Of a DNA stretch of 64,000 nt, positions 33,601 through 38,860 are shown one piece after another. Made by a program: the position numbers and the translations under genes. Position 1 is the first letter of the stretch; each line of letters begins with the position of its first letter. This stretch comes from Sympetrum striolatum (Eukaryota; Arthropoda; Insecta; Odonata; Libellulidae). The notes beneath the pieces were generated by a model. It searched no databases, had not been told where the DNA came from, and saw only the letters and a list, made by a program, of their open reading frames with translations. Where the stretch lies: positions 3,782,001 through 3,846,000 of the forward strand of contig OX388350.1 in assembly GCA_947579665.1 (NCBI GenBank). Direction: 5' to 3'.

Positions 33601-35767
33601 CCAATTTCCTTCAATAAGTCTCCAAAGTAAGCAATTTTGAGATATATACACAGACTGACAAGGTTTTGGTAACATTGATGTTGCTACTTGTTTCTTAATT
33701 AATCATTCTTTGTGGTAAATTCAGAAGAGTTTATGAAAGTTGTCCACCATGTACCATATTCGATAATTTTGAATGAATTAAATAAACAAAGTTATTTATT
33801 CGTTAATTTTTATCTTAATATTTTTAGGTTGAAAATGTTGGAGTTATTAGCTCATAAACTTCGTGTACAGCTACCATGCTGCACTCTAGTGGGTAAACCT
33901 ATATTTGTCTTTTCCACTGTCTTTTGTTTAGCGCGGGAATATCAGACTTTTCCCTAGCTTGCGCTGCCAGTACTTGAACGTTGCGGGGAATGGTTGATTA
34001 AATAAATAAAATTCCATGAATGGTGCGTTAAGGTCTTTCTTTTAACCACAAATGACCGCCTAATAGAAAACACTCTAAATGTATATCTAAAATGTTTAAC
34101 AGTCCATTAATTCACTATACTTAGACTTAACTTATATTTCTAAACCGAATTCGATGAGTGACAAAATAGCGAGTTTACACAACCTCCAAAAAAGTGTGGA
34201 TTTCGGTGCCCCCTAGCTCACTAAAAAAACTCGTTTCTCAAAGAGTTTTAAACTTACATGACATCATGCACACCCATCTTAAGCTCCAAAAAAACTTTAT
34301 TCTAGTATACAATTTTATTCCGCTTTAATTAAACCTTGCCGATTTGTAGGCAAATTATGGTTCTGTGCCGCTCGCTTCCAATAGAAATGCTCCATCCTCA
34401 AACCCGTCAATGTGTTCACATTTCCGGCTGTAAACATTTAGTTATTAAACATTCTTAAGTTTTTCGTAATGGAAGAATAAACATCACACAGACAAAAGAA
34501 GTTAAGCAGAAGAGGGGTTCTGGAAATATTTTCGTAGACGTTTTGAATTTTTTCGCCATGTTCAAGGGTAAGTTGAATGCTCATTTATACCTCTTAAAGA
34601 AACTATAAATATAATTTCGATAATATTTCCCTTCTTTGTATTTATAGTGTCTTCTTACTTCGTATAACATTCAAGAAATTGGAAAATCCAGGATAGTCAT
34701 GTGGACGCTTGCCTTTCGTGAAAGTAGTCCCGGGTGCAAAATGACCTAAGCTGTTGTAGCACTTTTAAGGATACTACTACTACGAGAAAAAATACTTTAA
34801 CATGATAATTGCGATACAGACAAATACATCTGGAATTATGGTTGAGAAAAATGGTTAAAGTGACCATAACAATTAATTCTAATCTGTTTGGACTTTTTCG
34901 AGTTCATATCTGTAATCATTGATCCAAAATTAGTAGAGAGCTCCAAATAGAAAATAGTAAAAGTTGCAATAACAAAAAACCTTACGTCATGAGACTTTTC
35001 TGAGCTCATTTCTGGAATCCCAAAATTAGTTAAAAACAACTATTACTTTCTATGTTACCGAAAAAAAGTTAAAATTTGTCGGCCTGTGATATTATTTCTC
35101 CTTTTTAGAGTATCGCATTTTTATGTGGTCTTTTTGCATCAATTCCATTATGGCTGTAATTAATAGATAGAAATTTATTTATTAAGCAGAAATTCTAAGA
35201 AAAGTTTCCCTACTTCTATAACATCAAAGATATTATTGCTAAAGATAATAGGCCATAAAAAAATTATACCATGTACAAGGGCAACCACTCAATTGGTGGC
35301 AAGGATGATTCTCAAAACCAAAATTTTGGTATTTTAAATTTGCTTGGAATTCCCCTTCATTCGCAATAAAGGGTGAACCAAAACCTTGTCATAAAAGCGG
35401 TTAACAAATAAAACATTTAGCAATAACTGACAAATTAAAACTGGGAGAGAAAAAGTAACATTTTGTCTTTATGAACTTTAAACTGAAAACGTAATTCCAT
35501 AAGCAGGAGCTGTTACACTCATGATGTCTTACTCTCAAAAAATAAATTAAATTTCAAATAGAAATGTGAGTAAAGGAAATTGTGCACTCAACATTTGAGT
35601 AGGACAGAGGACACTTTACTTTCTATGATATCCTTACCACATCTAATGATGGAGCCTGGGAGGGCTATAATTGGAAAGACTCCAAAGAGATCAATGAGGC
35701 AAAGCGTAGCAAAAAGCAAAGAAAGGCCTTCTGGTTTCAGGAGAGGCTGCTCTTCATTCCCCTTCAT
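9143..35767 (-). CDS. Amino-acid transporter, AAAP family (SLC32/36/38-like), eight exons
   Basis: Integral membrane amino-acid transporter (Aa_trans fold). Coding exons, 5' to 3' on the minus strand: 35767-35638, 31715-31595, 29826-29714, 29547-29415, 23214-23061, 22753-22666, 18519-18313, 9672-9143. All introns are GT-AG and all phases agree, giving 1476 nt and 491 residues, a usual family length. The ATG at 35767 is followed by a short polar N-terminus with an acidic dileucine pattern (EEQPLL, residues 5-10), known in other proteins as an endosomal/lysosomal sorting signal. The first membrane segment contains DLFGVFPIIALP. Later signatures are DLTVFGGGVPNLL (residues ~105-118), a FDIHP motif (residues ~218-222) and VPRFDLIMGLIG near residue 340. 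About ten or eleven hydrophobic segments follow. The substrate cannot be read from sequence. An 'ACAG|G' just before the ATG leaves room for an untranslated upstream exon. Introns total about 25 kb, mostly repeats. Confidence 0.9.
9673..10505. other. Intron 7, part without firm feature
   Basis: No convincing exon. On the minus strand near 10000-10130 a broken frame reads EINRNPRIAGELKQF, faintly like the helix-turn-helix part of Tc1-type transposases. That is too weak to call. Confidence 0.35.
10506..10656. mobile_element. hAT-type MITE, 151 bp
   Basis: 27-bp perfect terminal inverted repeats (10506-10532 and 10630-10656, starting GGTAAATTTCTAGTTTCACA). They are flanked by an exact 8-bp direct repeat, AAAATTGC (10498-10505 and 10657-10664). 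The 8-bp duplication points to hAT mobilisation. The ~97 bp between the arms carry no gene. Confidence 0.88.
10734..10882 (-). CDS. Possible first exon of a MADF-domain protein
   Basis: The ATG at 10882 has good context (AAAATGG). The peptide begins MGGKLIELVRQYPELQDLS and continues YSDNSARKKHFG. MADF domains, a Myb-like DNA-binding fold common in insect regulators, start with a similar L-I-x-x-V-R-x-x-P-x-L-x-D pattern and a Y-K-D/N region, so I infer a MADF start. A strong donor (CAGAG|GTAAGG) closes the exon in phase 2, just before an in-frame stop. I could not find later exons. It lies inside transporter intron 7 on the same strand. It may be a nested gene, an orphan exon or a transposon-associated MADF protein. 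Confidence 0.5.
10883..11181. promoter_or_regulatory. GC-richer interval between two outward-pointing starts
   Basis: Clearly richer in G, C and CpG than its surroundings (for example ACCGCGGCCC and GACCGTGACTGCGATAGG). It lies between the MADF-like ATG (minus, 10882) and an ATG on the plus strand (11182). The layout suggests a bidirectional promoter. No TATA box or other defined element was identified. Confidence 0.3.
11182..11295 (+). CDS. Short ORF, possible divergent first exon
   Basis: Begins MDKHTQLFPDQKNPFNRD, with ACAATGG context, and has 37 codons before TAG; the frame is also open upstream to 11026. A GT (ATAAG|GTATCA) lies 15-20 nt after the stop and another within the last codons, so it could be a spliced exon. 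I do not recognise the product. Evidence is limited to the start context, the GC-rich setting and the divergent arrangement. Confidence 0.25.
   Translation: MDKHTQLFPDQKNPFNRDLDLGVRAMDDYHSATKASA
11461..12268 (+). pseudogene. Non-LTR retrotransposon fragment (reverse transcriptase 3' part)
   Basis: The frame carries DLPSSVLGDVCMFADDSNNL, the palm motif with FADD, then VKFLGVHINNCLSW and, after a frameshift near 11800, ASRIKYGIAVWGQSP and DVHDHNTRNKRDINV. This order fits the C-terminal half of a jockey/CR1-type reverse transcriptase. One frameshift and an internal stop near 11978 make it dead. The 5' part is missing, as expected for a 5'-truncated LINE. It sits in transporter intron 7 in the opposite orientation. 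Confidence 0.85.
12269..12695. other. LINE 3' flank and AT-rich spacer
   Basis: No gene seen. The LINE may end near 12590, where AAATAAATAAACTTT occurs. Confidence 0.4.
12696..13173. mobile_element. MITE, 478 bp
   Basis: A perfect 23-bp inverted repeat (12696-12718 and 13151-13173, starting TGAACACAGATTTATACTTT) continues imperfectly inward through GGCATGGGC on both sides. G/C runs lie just inside both arms. No transposase. I could not settle a target duplication, so the superfamily is open. Confidence 0.75.
13440..14232 (+). pseudogene. Second non-LTR retrotransposon fragment (reverse transcriptase)
   Basis: Starts in the palm region (IRLFADDCILYRRMTKA) and continues to VRERAYKFLVKPTIEYATSV and KGVQRKAARYVVGKHG. 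The family is related to, but distinct from, the fragment at 11461 and similar in kind to the one at 30355. Stops and frameshifts occur around 13550-13750 and after 14045. It probably belongs to a jockey/CR1-like clade. Confidence 0.85.
14233..14755. other. AT-rich intron sequence
   Basis: Contains a LINE-like 3' end ('GCCACCTAGCCTGAAGGCTA', then AAATACATAAATAAATAAA at about 14600-14630). No gene is visible. Confidence 0.35.
14758..16670 (+). mobile_element. pogo/Tigger-type transposon, 1.9 kb
   Basis: Inverted ends CCATATTTGATGGCATATAA on the left and, reversed, CTGTATTTGACAGCATATAA on the right. Both are flanked by TA (14756-14757 and 16671-16672), the Tc1/mariner-superfamily target. It encloses one broken transposase. 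A short relative with the same ends lies at 18669-18991. Confidence 0.9.
15119..16298 (+). pseudogene. pogo-like transposase, inactivated
   Basis: Starts MSARNKRLSYIIEYKLRVLN at 15119, an N-terminal helix-turn-helix of the CENP-B/pogo type (HGNRAAAWHF). The frame is hit by stops near 15290-15310, resumes with the second DNA-binding part (FSRSEKWCDRFMKRHGLS), then shifts. The DDE domain follows: LTFDV near 15640, SLLVWDQFRAH, then VIPGGLTCQLQPLDVSVNKP with the last acidic residue. It ends in an acidic tail, as in other pogo/jerky-like proteins. At least one frameshift and two stops make it non-functional. It could still supply binding sites or fragments. Confidence 0.88.
16786..17810. mobile_element. 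1.0-kb repeat with GAGAAAGT ends and a 315-bp internal duplication
   Basis: The left end is a small palindrome, TACTTTCTC...GAGAAAGTA (16786-16819); a similar TGGAGAAAGTTATG closes the element near 17805. Between them, 'GTGGGTGCTCTAACGTTAAA' and the following ~300 bp are repeated once at 17283, with the start of a third copy at about 17598 (period 315 bp). A GT-rich microsatellite lies at 16912-16965. No protein. I do not know the family name. Confidence 0.65.
17811..18312. other. Intron 7, proximal part
   Basis: No gene. Contains GGTTGACTTATACACTGAAC (18184-18203) and GGGGTCGACTTATATGCC (18241-18258), matching GGGGTCGACTTATACGCTGA at 13272; these look like termini of another pogo-like repeat. 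Confidence 0.4.
18313..18519 (-). CDS. Transporter exon 7 (residues 247-315)
   Basis: Acceptor TTTTTTAG|TGTCTGG, donor CCAAGAG|GTAGGT. Encodes SGGLSVITTLIALFKYG, then a membrane segment and FQDVEDKLGIPR. Confidence 0.9.
18669..18991. mobile_element. pogo-derived MITE, 323 bp
   Basis: The ends match the pogo element at 14758-16670 (CCGTATTTGACGGTATATAA and its reverse) and are flanked by TA. About 110 bp of the left side and the last ~200 bp match the larger copy; the transposase is deleted. A non-autonomous derivative. Confidence 0.9.
18994..20383. other. Intron 6, no recognised feature
   Basis: AT-rich, with no exon, transposase or strong repeat visible on either strand. Confidence 0.5.
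20384..21730 (-). mobile_element. mariner element with ~315-bp inverted arms (fold-back)
   Basis: Outer ends GGTGCATTTAAGTTATAACA (left) and the reverse of GGTGCATTCAAGTTATAACA (right). The inverted similarity does not stop at the terminal repeat. It continues about 315 bp inward on both sides, past both copies of the transposase ATG (20566 plus, 21549 minus) and into coding sequence, ending around 20698 and 21424. The left arm is therefore an inverted copy of the 5' end that has replaced the normal 3' end. Confidence 0.85.
20705..21549 (-). pseudogene. mariner transposase, broken
   Basis: Minus strand, from ATG at 21549. The N-terminal part is frameshifted. The central part reads IVTMDETLISFFNPETKRQP, with the first catalytic Asp, then AHWKHTDSPPPKTF. 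The second catalytic block is LFHQDNAPAH, followed by RGPYSPVLT. Normal mariner sequence stops there (about 20705) because the inverted 5' copy begins, so the third acidic residue (usually in PYSPDLAPSD) is lost. Inactive. Confidence 0.88.
21853..22612. mobile_element. piggyBac-type MITE, 760 bp
   Basis: Ends CCCTCATATGGA and TCCATATGAGGG are perfect inverted repeats and sit exactly between two TTAA sites (21849-21852, 22613-22616), the piggyBac target. A second inverted pair lies inside (GTTGGATTTTCGG near 22041 against CCGAAAATCCAAC near 22568), with CpG-rich 'GCGGCGC' words. No transposase. It ends about 50 bp from transporter exon 6. Confidence 0.9.
22666..22753 (-). CDS. Transporter exon 6 (residues 218-246)
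   Basis: This 88-nt exon has acceptor TATTGCAG|TTTGAC and donor TTCCTAG|GTAAGA. It opens with FDIHPNILTIQVDM, a family hallmark following AFQ of exon 5. It is too short to stand out as an open frame and was found by looking for this motif. The donor lies only 50 bp from a piggyBac-type MITE. Confidence 0.88.
23061..23214 (-). CDS. Transporter exon 5 (residues 166-217)
   Basis: Acceptor AATAAG|GTGGC, donor TTTCAG|GTCAGA, ending in phase 0. Encodes a membrane segment (WLAVTSVITVLTVAVLTW), a polar loop and ALTYGILAFQ. Confidence 0.88.
23317..23928. mobile_element. pogo-like MITE, ~610 bp
   Basis: The left end GTATTTATCAGCATATAACA and, reversed at the right, TTATTTATCAGCGTATAATA form imperfect inverted repeats. 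The design (TTT..CAGCATATAA) resembles the pogo ends at 14758 but is a separate family. The interior has no coding content. Confidence 0.65.
23929..26179. other. Intron 4, AT-rich, mostly unrecognised
   Basis: Holds TTATAACGAG-like words around 23950-24080, which may be relics of a DNA transposon, and the direct repeat at 25080-25420. No exon seen. Confidence 0.4.
25080..25420. repeat. Two-copy direct repeat, ~189 bp period
   Basis: GCGATGAAAAACCA, ATGATTCAAAAGA and TTTTTTCACAAA-like words occur in the same order from 25080 and from 25269. The copies are diverged. Confidence 0.55.
26180..26540 (-). pseudogene. Tigger/pogo transposase remnant (N-terminal part)
   Basis: The minus strand reads KKTFTIDEKVWILERIDS and VVLARELQLLVYTLNSMM, a CENP-B-type helix-turn-helix. 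After a break it reads YEELEEVIRRWFNT, the start of the second DNA-binding half. Stops and shifts separate the parts. The catalytic domain is absent. It differs from the pogo element at 14758. Confidence 0.7.
26541..27109. other. Intron 4 spacer
   Basis: A few repeats of AGAATA(T/C)CAAAGGCT near 26550-26575; otherwise no recognised feature. Confidence 0.4.
27110..27808 (-). repeat. Partial modular unit, minus orientation
   Basis: Starts at the cap sequence (TTCTCCGGATTTATTCATAT) and tail, then runs through modules with degenerate T-arm motifs (GGGTTTGATGCCAG near 27292 and 27637) to the CATAGTTAGAGATGGTGA region. It ends abruptly near 27808, where the orientation flips. Confidence 0.65.
27809..28145 (+). 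repeat. Last two modules of a modular unit, plus orientation
   Basis: From AAAATCGCCACAGTGCATTT onward the sequence matches the last two modules of plus-oriented units and ends in a degenerate tail. The junction with the preceding minus-oriented copy has no intervening cap. Confidence 0.65.
28172..29280 (+). repeat. Complete modular unit in transporter intron 4
   Basis: Hairpin end (GCTTGCGTACTGCAAGC, about 28187), six modules with motifs near 28318, 28488, 28639, 28800, 28968 and 29135, then a tail. Two caps follow (29300-29350). It ends ~65 bp from exon 4. Confidence 0.75.
29415..29547 (-). CDS. Transporter exon 4 (residues 122-165)
   Basis: Acceptor TTTCTAG|CGGCAC, donor ATGAA|GTGAGC. 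Continues AAQNLQLFG, then a membrane segment ending WLGSPKDMK. Confidence 0.88.
29714..29826 (-). CDS. Transporter exon 3 (residues 84-121)
   Basis: Acceptor TTGATTAG|GTTTCC, donor TGATTG|GTGAGG. Contains FPYAALAEMTLGP and the conserved VFGGGVPNLL segment. Confidence 0.9.
29827..30354. other. Intron 2, exon 3-proximal part
   Basis: AT-rich; nothing recognised. Confidence 0.45.
30355..31098 (+). pseudogene. 5'-truncated non-LTR retrotransposon, reverse-transcriptase end
   Basis: One open frame from about 30360 to the stop at 31096-31098. It begins just inside the palm motif (DTVIYREIVSSG; the preceding F-A-D is cut off) and runs through MNWCDDWQLELNVEKCS, SVKYLGVTLTNNLSWSAHI, HLEYACSVWDPAEK and LEKVQRKAIRFVKN, to NSFFPRSIRESNRLGK. 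This is the thumb/C-terminal part of jockey/CR1-like LINEs. The frame is intact over 240 codons, so the insertion is fairly young. It ends near 31165 after the short repeat ACATAGACATAGAC. Confidence 0.88.
31168..31240. repeat. Degenerate relative of the 1965-2055 repeat
   Basis: Shares TTCCCACACTGTTT, CGACCAGTTTTGCT and CACCATCAGGA in the same order; immediately follows the LINE end. Confidence 0.4.
31595..31715 (-). CDS. Transporter exon 2 (residues 44-83)
   Basis: Acceptor TTTTACAG|GATGG, donor GAGCAG|GTGTGA. It reads GWLGIPLALGIF after the split Gly codon and ends in a hydrophilic stretch with the split Arg codon completed by exon 3. Confidence 0.88.
31716..32228. other. Intron 1, exon 2-proximal part
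   Basis: No feature recognised. Confidence 0.45.
32229..32365 (+). repeat. Orphan fragment of an RTE 5' UTR
   Basis: AGCCCAGGTTCAACCATGCT, GGCATTCACCAAC and GCAGCCT.GTGAATTA match, in order, the leader upstream of the RTE-type LINE (minus strand, about 60015-59900). No coding part of that LINE is attached here. Confidence 0.65.
32400..32985 (-). pseudogene. Second mariner transposase remnant
   Basis: Minus strand: EYEPRSGRPSTLKTKEYV (helix-turn-helix linker), ALVRSDR, then KMVPKNLTSEQKDYQRD and NSVITGDES, ending at an in-frame stop beside the first catalytic Asp. A 13-bp local duplication (AAGGATGAT words near 32735-32755) disrupts the part in between. It is a different mariner subfamily from the fold-back copy at 20384. 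Confidence 0.8.
32986..35637. other. Intron 1, long unrecognised stretch
   Basis: No transposase, LINE or modular unit identified, and no exon motif of the transporter is missing here. Confidence 0.45.
35638..35767 (-). CDS. Transporter exon 1 (residues 1-43)
   Basis: Starts at ATG in AGGATGAAGGGG and ends at donor TGTG|GTAAGG, phase 1. Encodes the polar N-terminus and first membrane segment. Confidence 0.85.
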
Positions 35768-36211
35768 CCTGTTCACAAATCAAGAAACTATTTCAATATA
35801 ATTGCATCATCTTACATAAGGGTTGTCACTTCTACAATTGCATTTGCAATTAAATAACACTTAATTTATTTTAATAATGATAATGTAGGACCACTAATCT
35901 AAAGGAAATGTACATCTGTCAAATTTAGTGTTAATATAGAGACATTCTCTGTAATTGCCATATTCAGAGGCACGCAAACAGGGCCGGATTAAGGTTTCTG
36001 TGGGCCCGGGGCCAGAGAATGGTGGTGGCCCTTTTTTCAATTGAAAGATAGAGGATAAAATTTCAAACAATAGCTGAAAGTGTGTTTGTAAAAAGGTTAT
36101 CAATTATAAGAATGAAAAGAATTTTCAATGCTCAAATTATGTTTATTTAACAGTTTTCATAAAATGGTCTGTTTTTTCAAGTAAAAAAATTCTTTTTAAA
36201 TCAACGTCTTT

Positions 36212-36860
36212 TCAACCCACATGAACTTTTCTCGATTTTTTCCTAGCAAACACATCAATGAGATTTTCAAAAGATAAACTTTTAAATACGTCGCTTTCGA
36301 TACTCAGAATCATCAAACTAGTCAGACGTTCCTGTCCTATGCTCGTCCGTAATCTGTTTTTTATGATTTTCATTTTTGAAAACGGTGTTTCTCCCAGTTT
36401 CTCCACTGCAATTTGTCGCCATCACGGCAAGTAAATGAGAAGTACTATCTCCGCATTAACAAAGGTTGAGCGTAAATCATTCTCTATGATTATGCGGTAG
36501 AGAAATGCCTCAATTGATACTTCTTCAATCTGTTTATACAACTCTGACAAATTGGCAAGTTGAAGCAATTCGGGAGATAGAGTTGATTCTAAATCCTCTG
36601 GATAGAGTTCGATGAGATTTTTCGCTGCGGAATCCAACTCTTCAGGTGTTATAGTCGGAAGCTTACTCAAAAAACAAAATCTTTCACAAACGACTTCATA
36701 TGCTGCAATGCGTTGTGACAGTGACGTAAGTGTGGAATCTACAACTGTGAGAAAGGCTTCAGTGCGAAATTTATCTCTTGGTGACAGCTGCGCAGGAAGT
36801 GTTTTTCCATAGTCAAGTGGCTGCAGTCGAACATTCGGTTTCTTGATTCTTGAATTTGTA
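36212..36860 (-). pseudogene. hAT (ZMYM1-like) transposase C-terminal remnant
   Basis: The minus strand stays open from about 36855 (PLDYGKTLPAQLSPRDKFR) through SQRIAAYEVVCERFCFLSKL and NLIELYPEDLESTLSPEL to 36422. The hAT dimerisation region follows in another frame (KMKIIKNRLRTSIGQERLTS). Two shifts near 36410-36430 separate them. Only the C-terminal half is recognisable. It resembles the transposases that gave rise to vertebrate ZMYM1-type proteins. Confidence 0.78.
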
Positions 36861-37050
36861 TGATATTGCTCATTTTTTTAATTTGAACTTATGTCGATCT
36901 TCTTTTCGATCAGCCATATTAAGCTGCTAATACTTCTGTAATTCGGAAACGTTTCATTTGTAAATTTTAAAAAATCTTGTTTAATTATCTATAAACTGTG
37001 TCATAGAATGAATCAATTTGAACCATTTGTGCCATCCAACTAAAAATTAA

Positions 37051-37172
37051 TCGATATTTCCGAGAAAAAATCCTGATTCCACTGGGGGAGAAACCCAGGA
37101 CCTCTCACTTTCCGGGCGAGTGCTCTAACACTGAGCTATGTAACCATTAAATTTATCTCTCGGAAATATCGA
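37051..37172. repeat. tRNA-like sequence bounded by a perfect 15-bp inverted repeat
   Basis: TCGATATTTCCGAGA (37051-37065) and its exact complement (37158-37172) bracket the tRNA-like sequence. This could be a hairpin-type SINE or a tRNA pseudogene caught in a MITE. Confidence 0.7.
37075..37145 (-). tRNA. tRNA-like pseudogene
   Basis: 71 nt on the minus strand fold as a cloverleaf: acceptor GGTTACA/TGGAATC (6 of 7 pairs), D-stem GCTC/GAGC, anticodon stem CTCGC/GTGAG, T-stem CTGGG/CCCAG. The anticodon loop CCGGAAA would give anticodon GGA (Ser), but position 33 is C instead of U and there is no long variable arm, unlike a real tRNA-Ser. The T-loop is TTTCTCC instead of TTCRANN, which damages the B box. 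I read it as a pseudogene or SINE head, not a functional tRNA. Confidence 0.6.
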
Positions 37173-38860
37173 TGTCACTTTTGTTTTTCGTATTTTTCCC
37201 TCGTCCAAATCTTATCATTCGAGGAAACAGCTTTGAATTTCGTCAATCTAAATTTTATTTTTATCATCAAGCTCGGCTCTTTGTTTTGGAACAGTCCCAC
37301 TTGATGTCCCCCCGCACTATTTTTCAACCTAAGTGCGAATATTTATAAAGCACTATGTCATTAAAATTTACTTGAAAGTCATATACATATATAATAAAAA
37401 AATATGCGCATTATGTAAACATGTATCCCAGACAAAGGATAAACGAAAATCATTCCCCAATCATTTCTATCTACGCTCATAAATTACAAAAACAAGGCAA
37501 AATAAATATCATGGCTATCTGTATTTTAACAAAATCCTTTTAACCTTAAAATCATGGCACAAAATTATTTCCACTTTTTCCCTTACAAAATAAACACAAC
37601 TTTAAAAAATCGTCATAAAATAAATTATTCCGCAATACAAATCTACTGCTACACAAAAAACAATCCGTACTTCCTCGTACCTAACGAAAATTGTACAATG
37701 AAAAATACTAGAAATCCCAATACTGGACTTCATCACAAAAATTGTCAAGATTTTCTTGACAAATGTGCAAAAAAATGCCAACAAACAAACTACCTCACCA
37801 ATTACTCTTATCCATGATAACTGTCACGAGAATGTGAACAAAATTGTTATATTTATAAACTCGATGAGGTGCAAAACATGACGATACATACAATACACGG
37901 AACATAAATTTTCGTAGCAGCCATGACAGGGCGCAAGGCCAGTATTAAAATATAGATGGTCGCCAGTCGACTCGCTGGAAATCGCCAAAATCGCCACAAC
38001 TCAAGTTATCGCCAACAGATAATCGTGTGAAATTTCGATTTTTAGAGGGAATATTCAAATAGAAACATGGTGTTTGACCGGTTTGGCGCATAGGAAAAGT
38101 ATAAGAATTGACTAGGACAGACGTATGTGATCGGAATAAACTTCTAAAAAATGTTTTTTATAGAAAATCGCCAGAATTGCTGCAAAAATATAAAAAATCG
38201 CCAAAAAGTCACCAGTTGCCAGGCTCGTAATTTTGGTCGCCAAAAGGTTGACGAAAAATCGCCAGAATGGCGCCAAATCGCACATACACAACCCTTGCAG
38301 GGCGTGAAAATTGTGCGAGAAATTCTCCCACTCCTCATGTCCCAATCCCCACTCACTACACCATCTCTGGCACCGACTTGTTCTCACCACTGCCCACCCA
38401 CAGCACACTTCTCCTGCTTTCCCTTTTCTTATACTTTTTCAAAAACATATCGATACTTATATTTACACCGATTCTAGTATCAAGTCAGCAGCAAATATAA
38501 AGTGTACATGGCTTTTGAATGCTTAAAATTTTGGTACATTAGTTCATTATATTTACCACTTATTGTAACTGGAAAACTTGATTATTAAGCAATTCATCGA
38601 GAAGTTTTGTCTATTTTTTTCGAATTCGGATTTACTATGATGTGCTTAATCATTGAAAGCTAGTTTTTTGATCCAAGGTACAAAAAAATTGTTTTCGACA
38701 GAAACTTTTATCACTACTGGTGGGGGCCGCCAAGTGGTGGAGGCCCGGGGCCACTGCCCCCCCCCCCCTTAATCCGGCCATGCACGCTAATGAGGTTCTC
38801 CTAATTGGCCACTAGTACTGTAGCAGACGGCCCTCTGAGTGTCAATTCCCTAAGTGTCCG

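Larger units (their letters stand above)
35978..38781. mobile_element. hAT transposon, 2.8 kb
   Basis: Ends ACAGGGCCGGATTAAG and CTTAATCCGGCCAT are inverted repeats, with G/C-rich subterminal sequence (GGCCCGGGGCCA) on both sides. The flanking 8-mers are GCACGCAA (35970-35977) and GCACGCTA (38782-38789), 7 of 8 identical, as expected for an old hAT insertion. It contains a transposase remnant on the minus strand and a tRNA-like insertion. A block rich in ATCGCCA words (37960-38290) may be another nested repeat. It lies just upstream of transporter exon 1. Confidence 0.85.

Noticed and set aside
37075..37145. Functional tRNA-Ser gene
   Set aside because: T-loop TTTCTCC and C33 break invariant positions, and the long variable arm of tRNA-Ser is missing.
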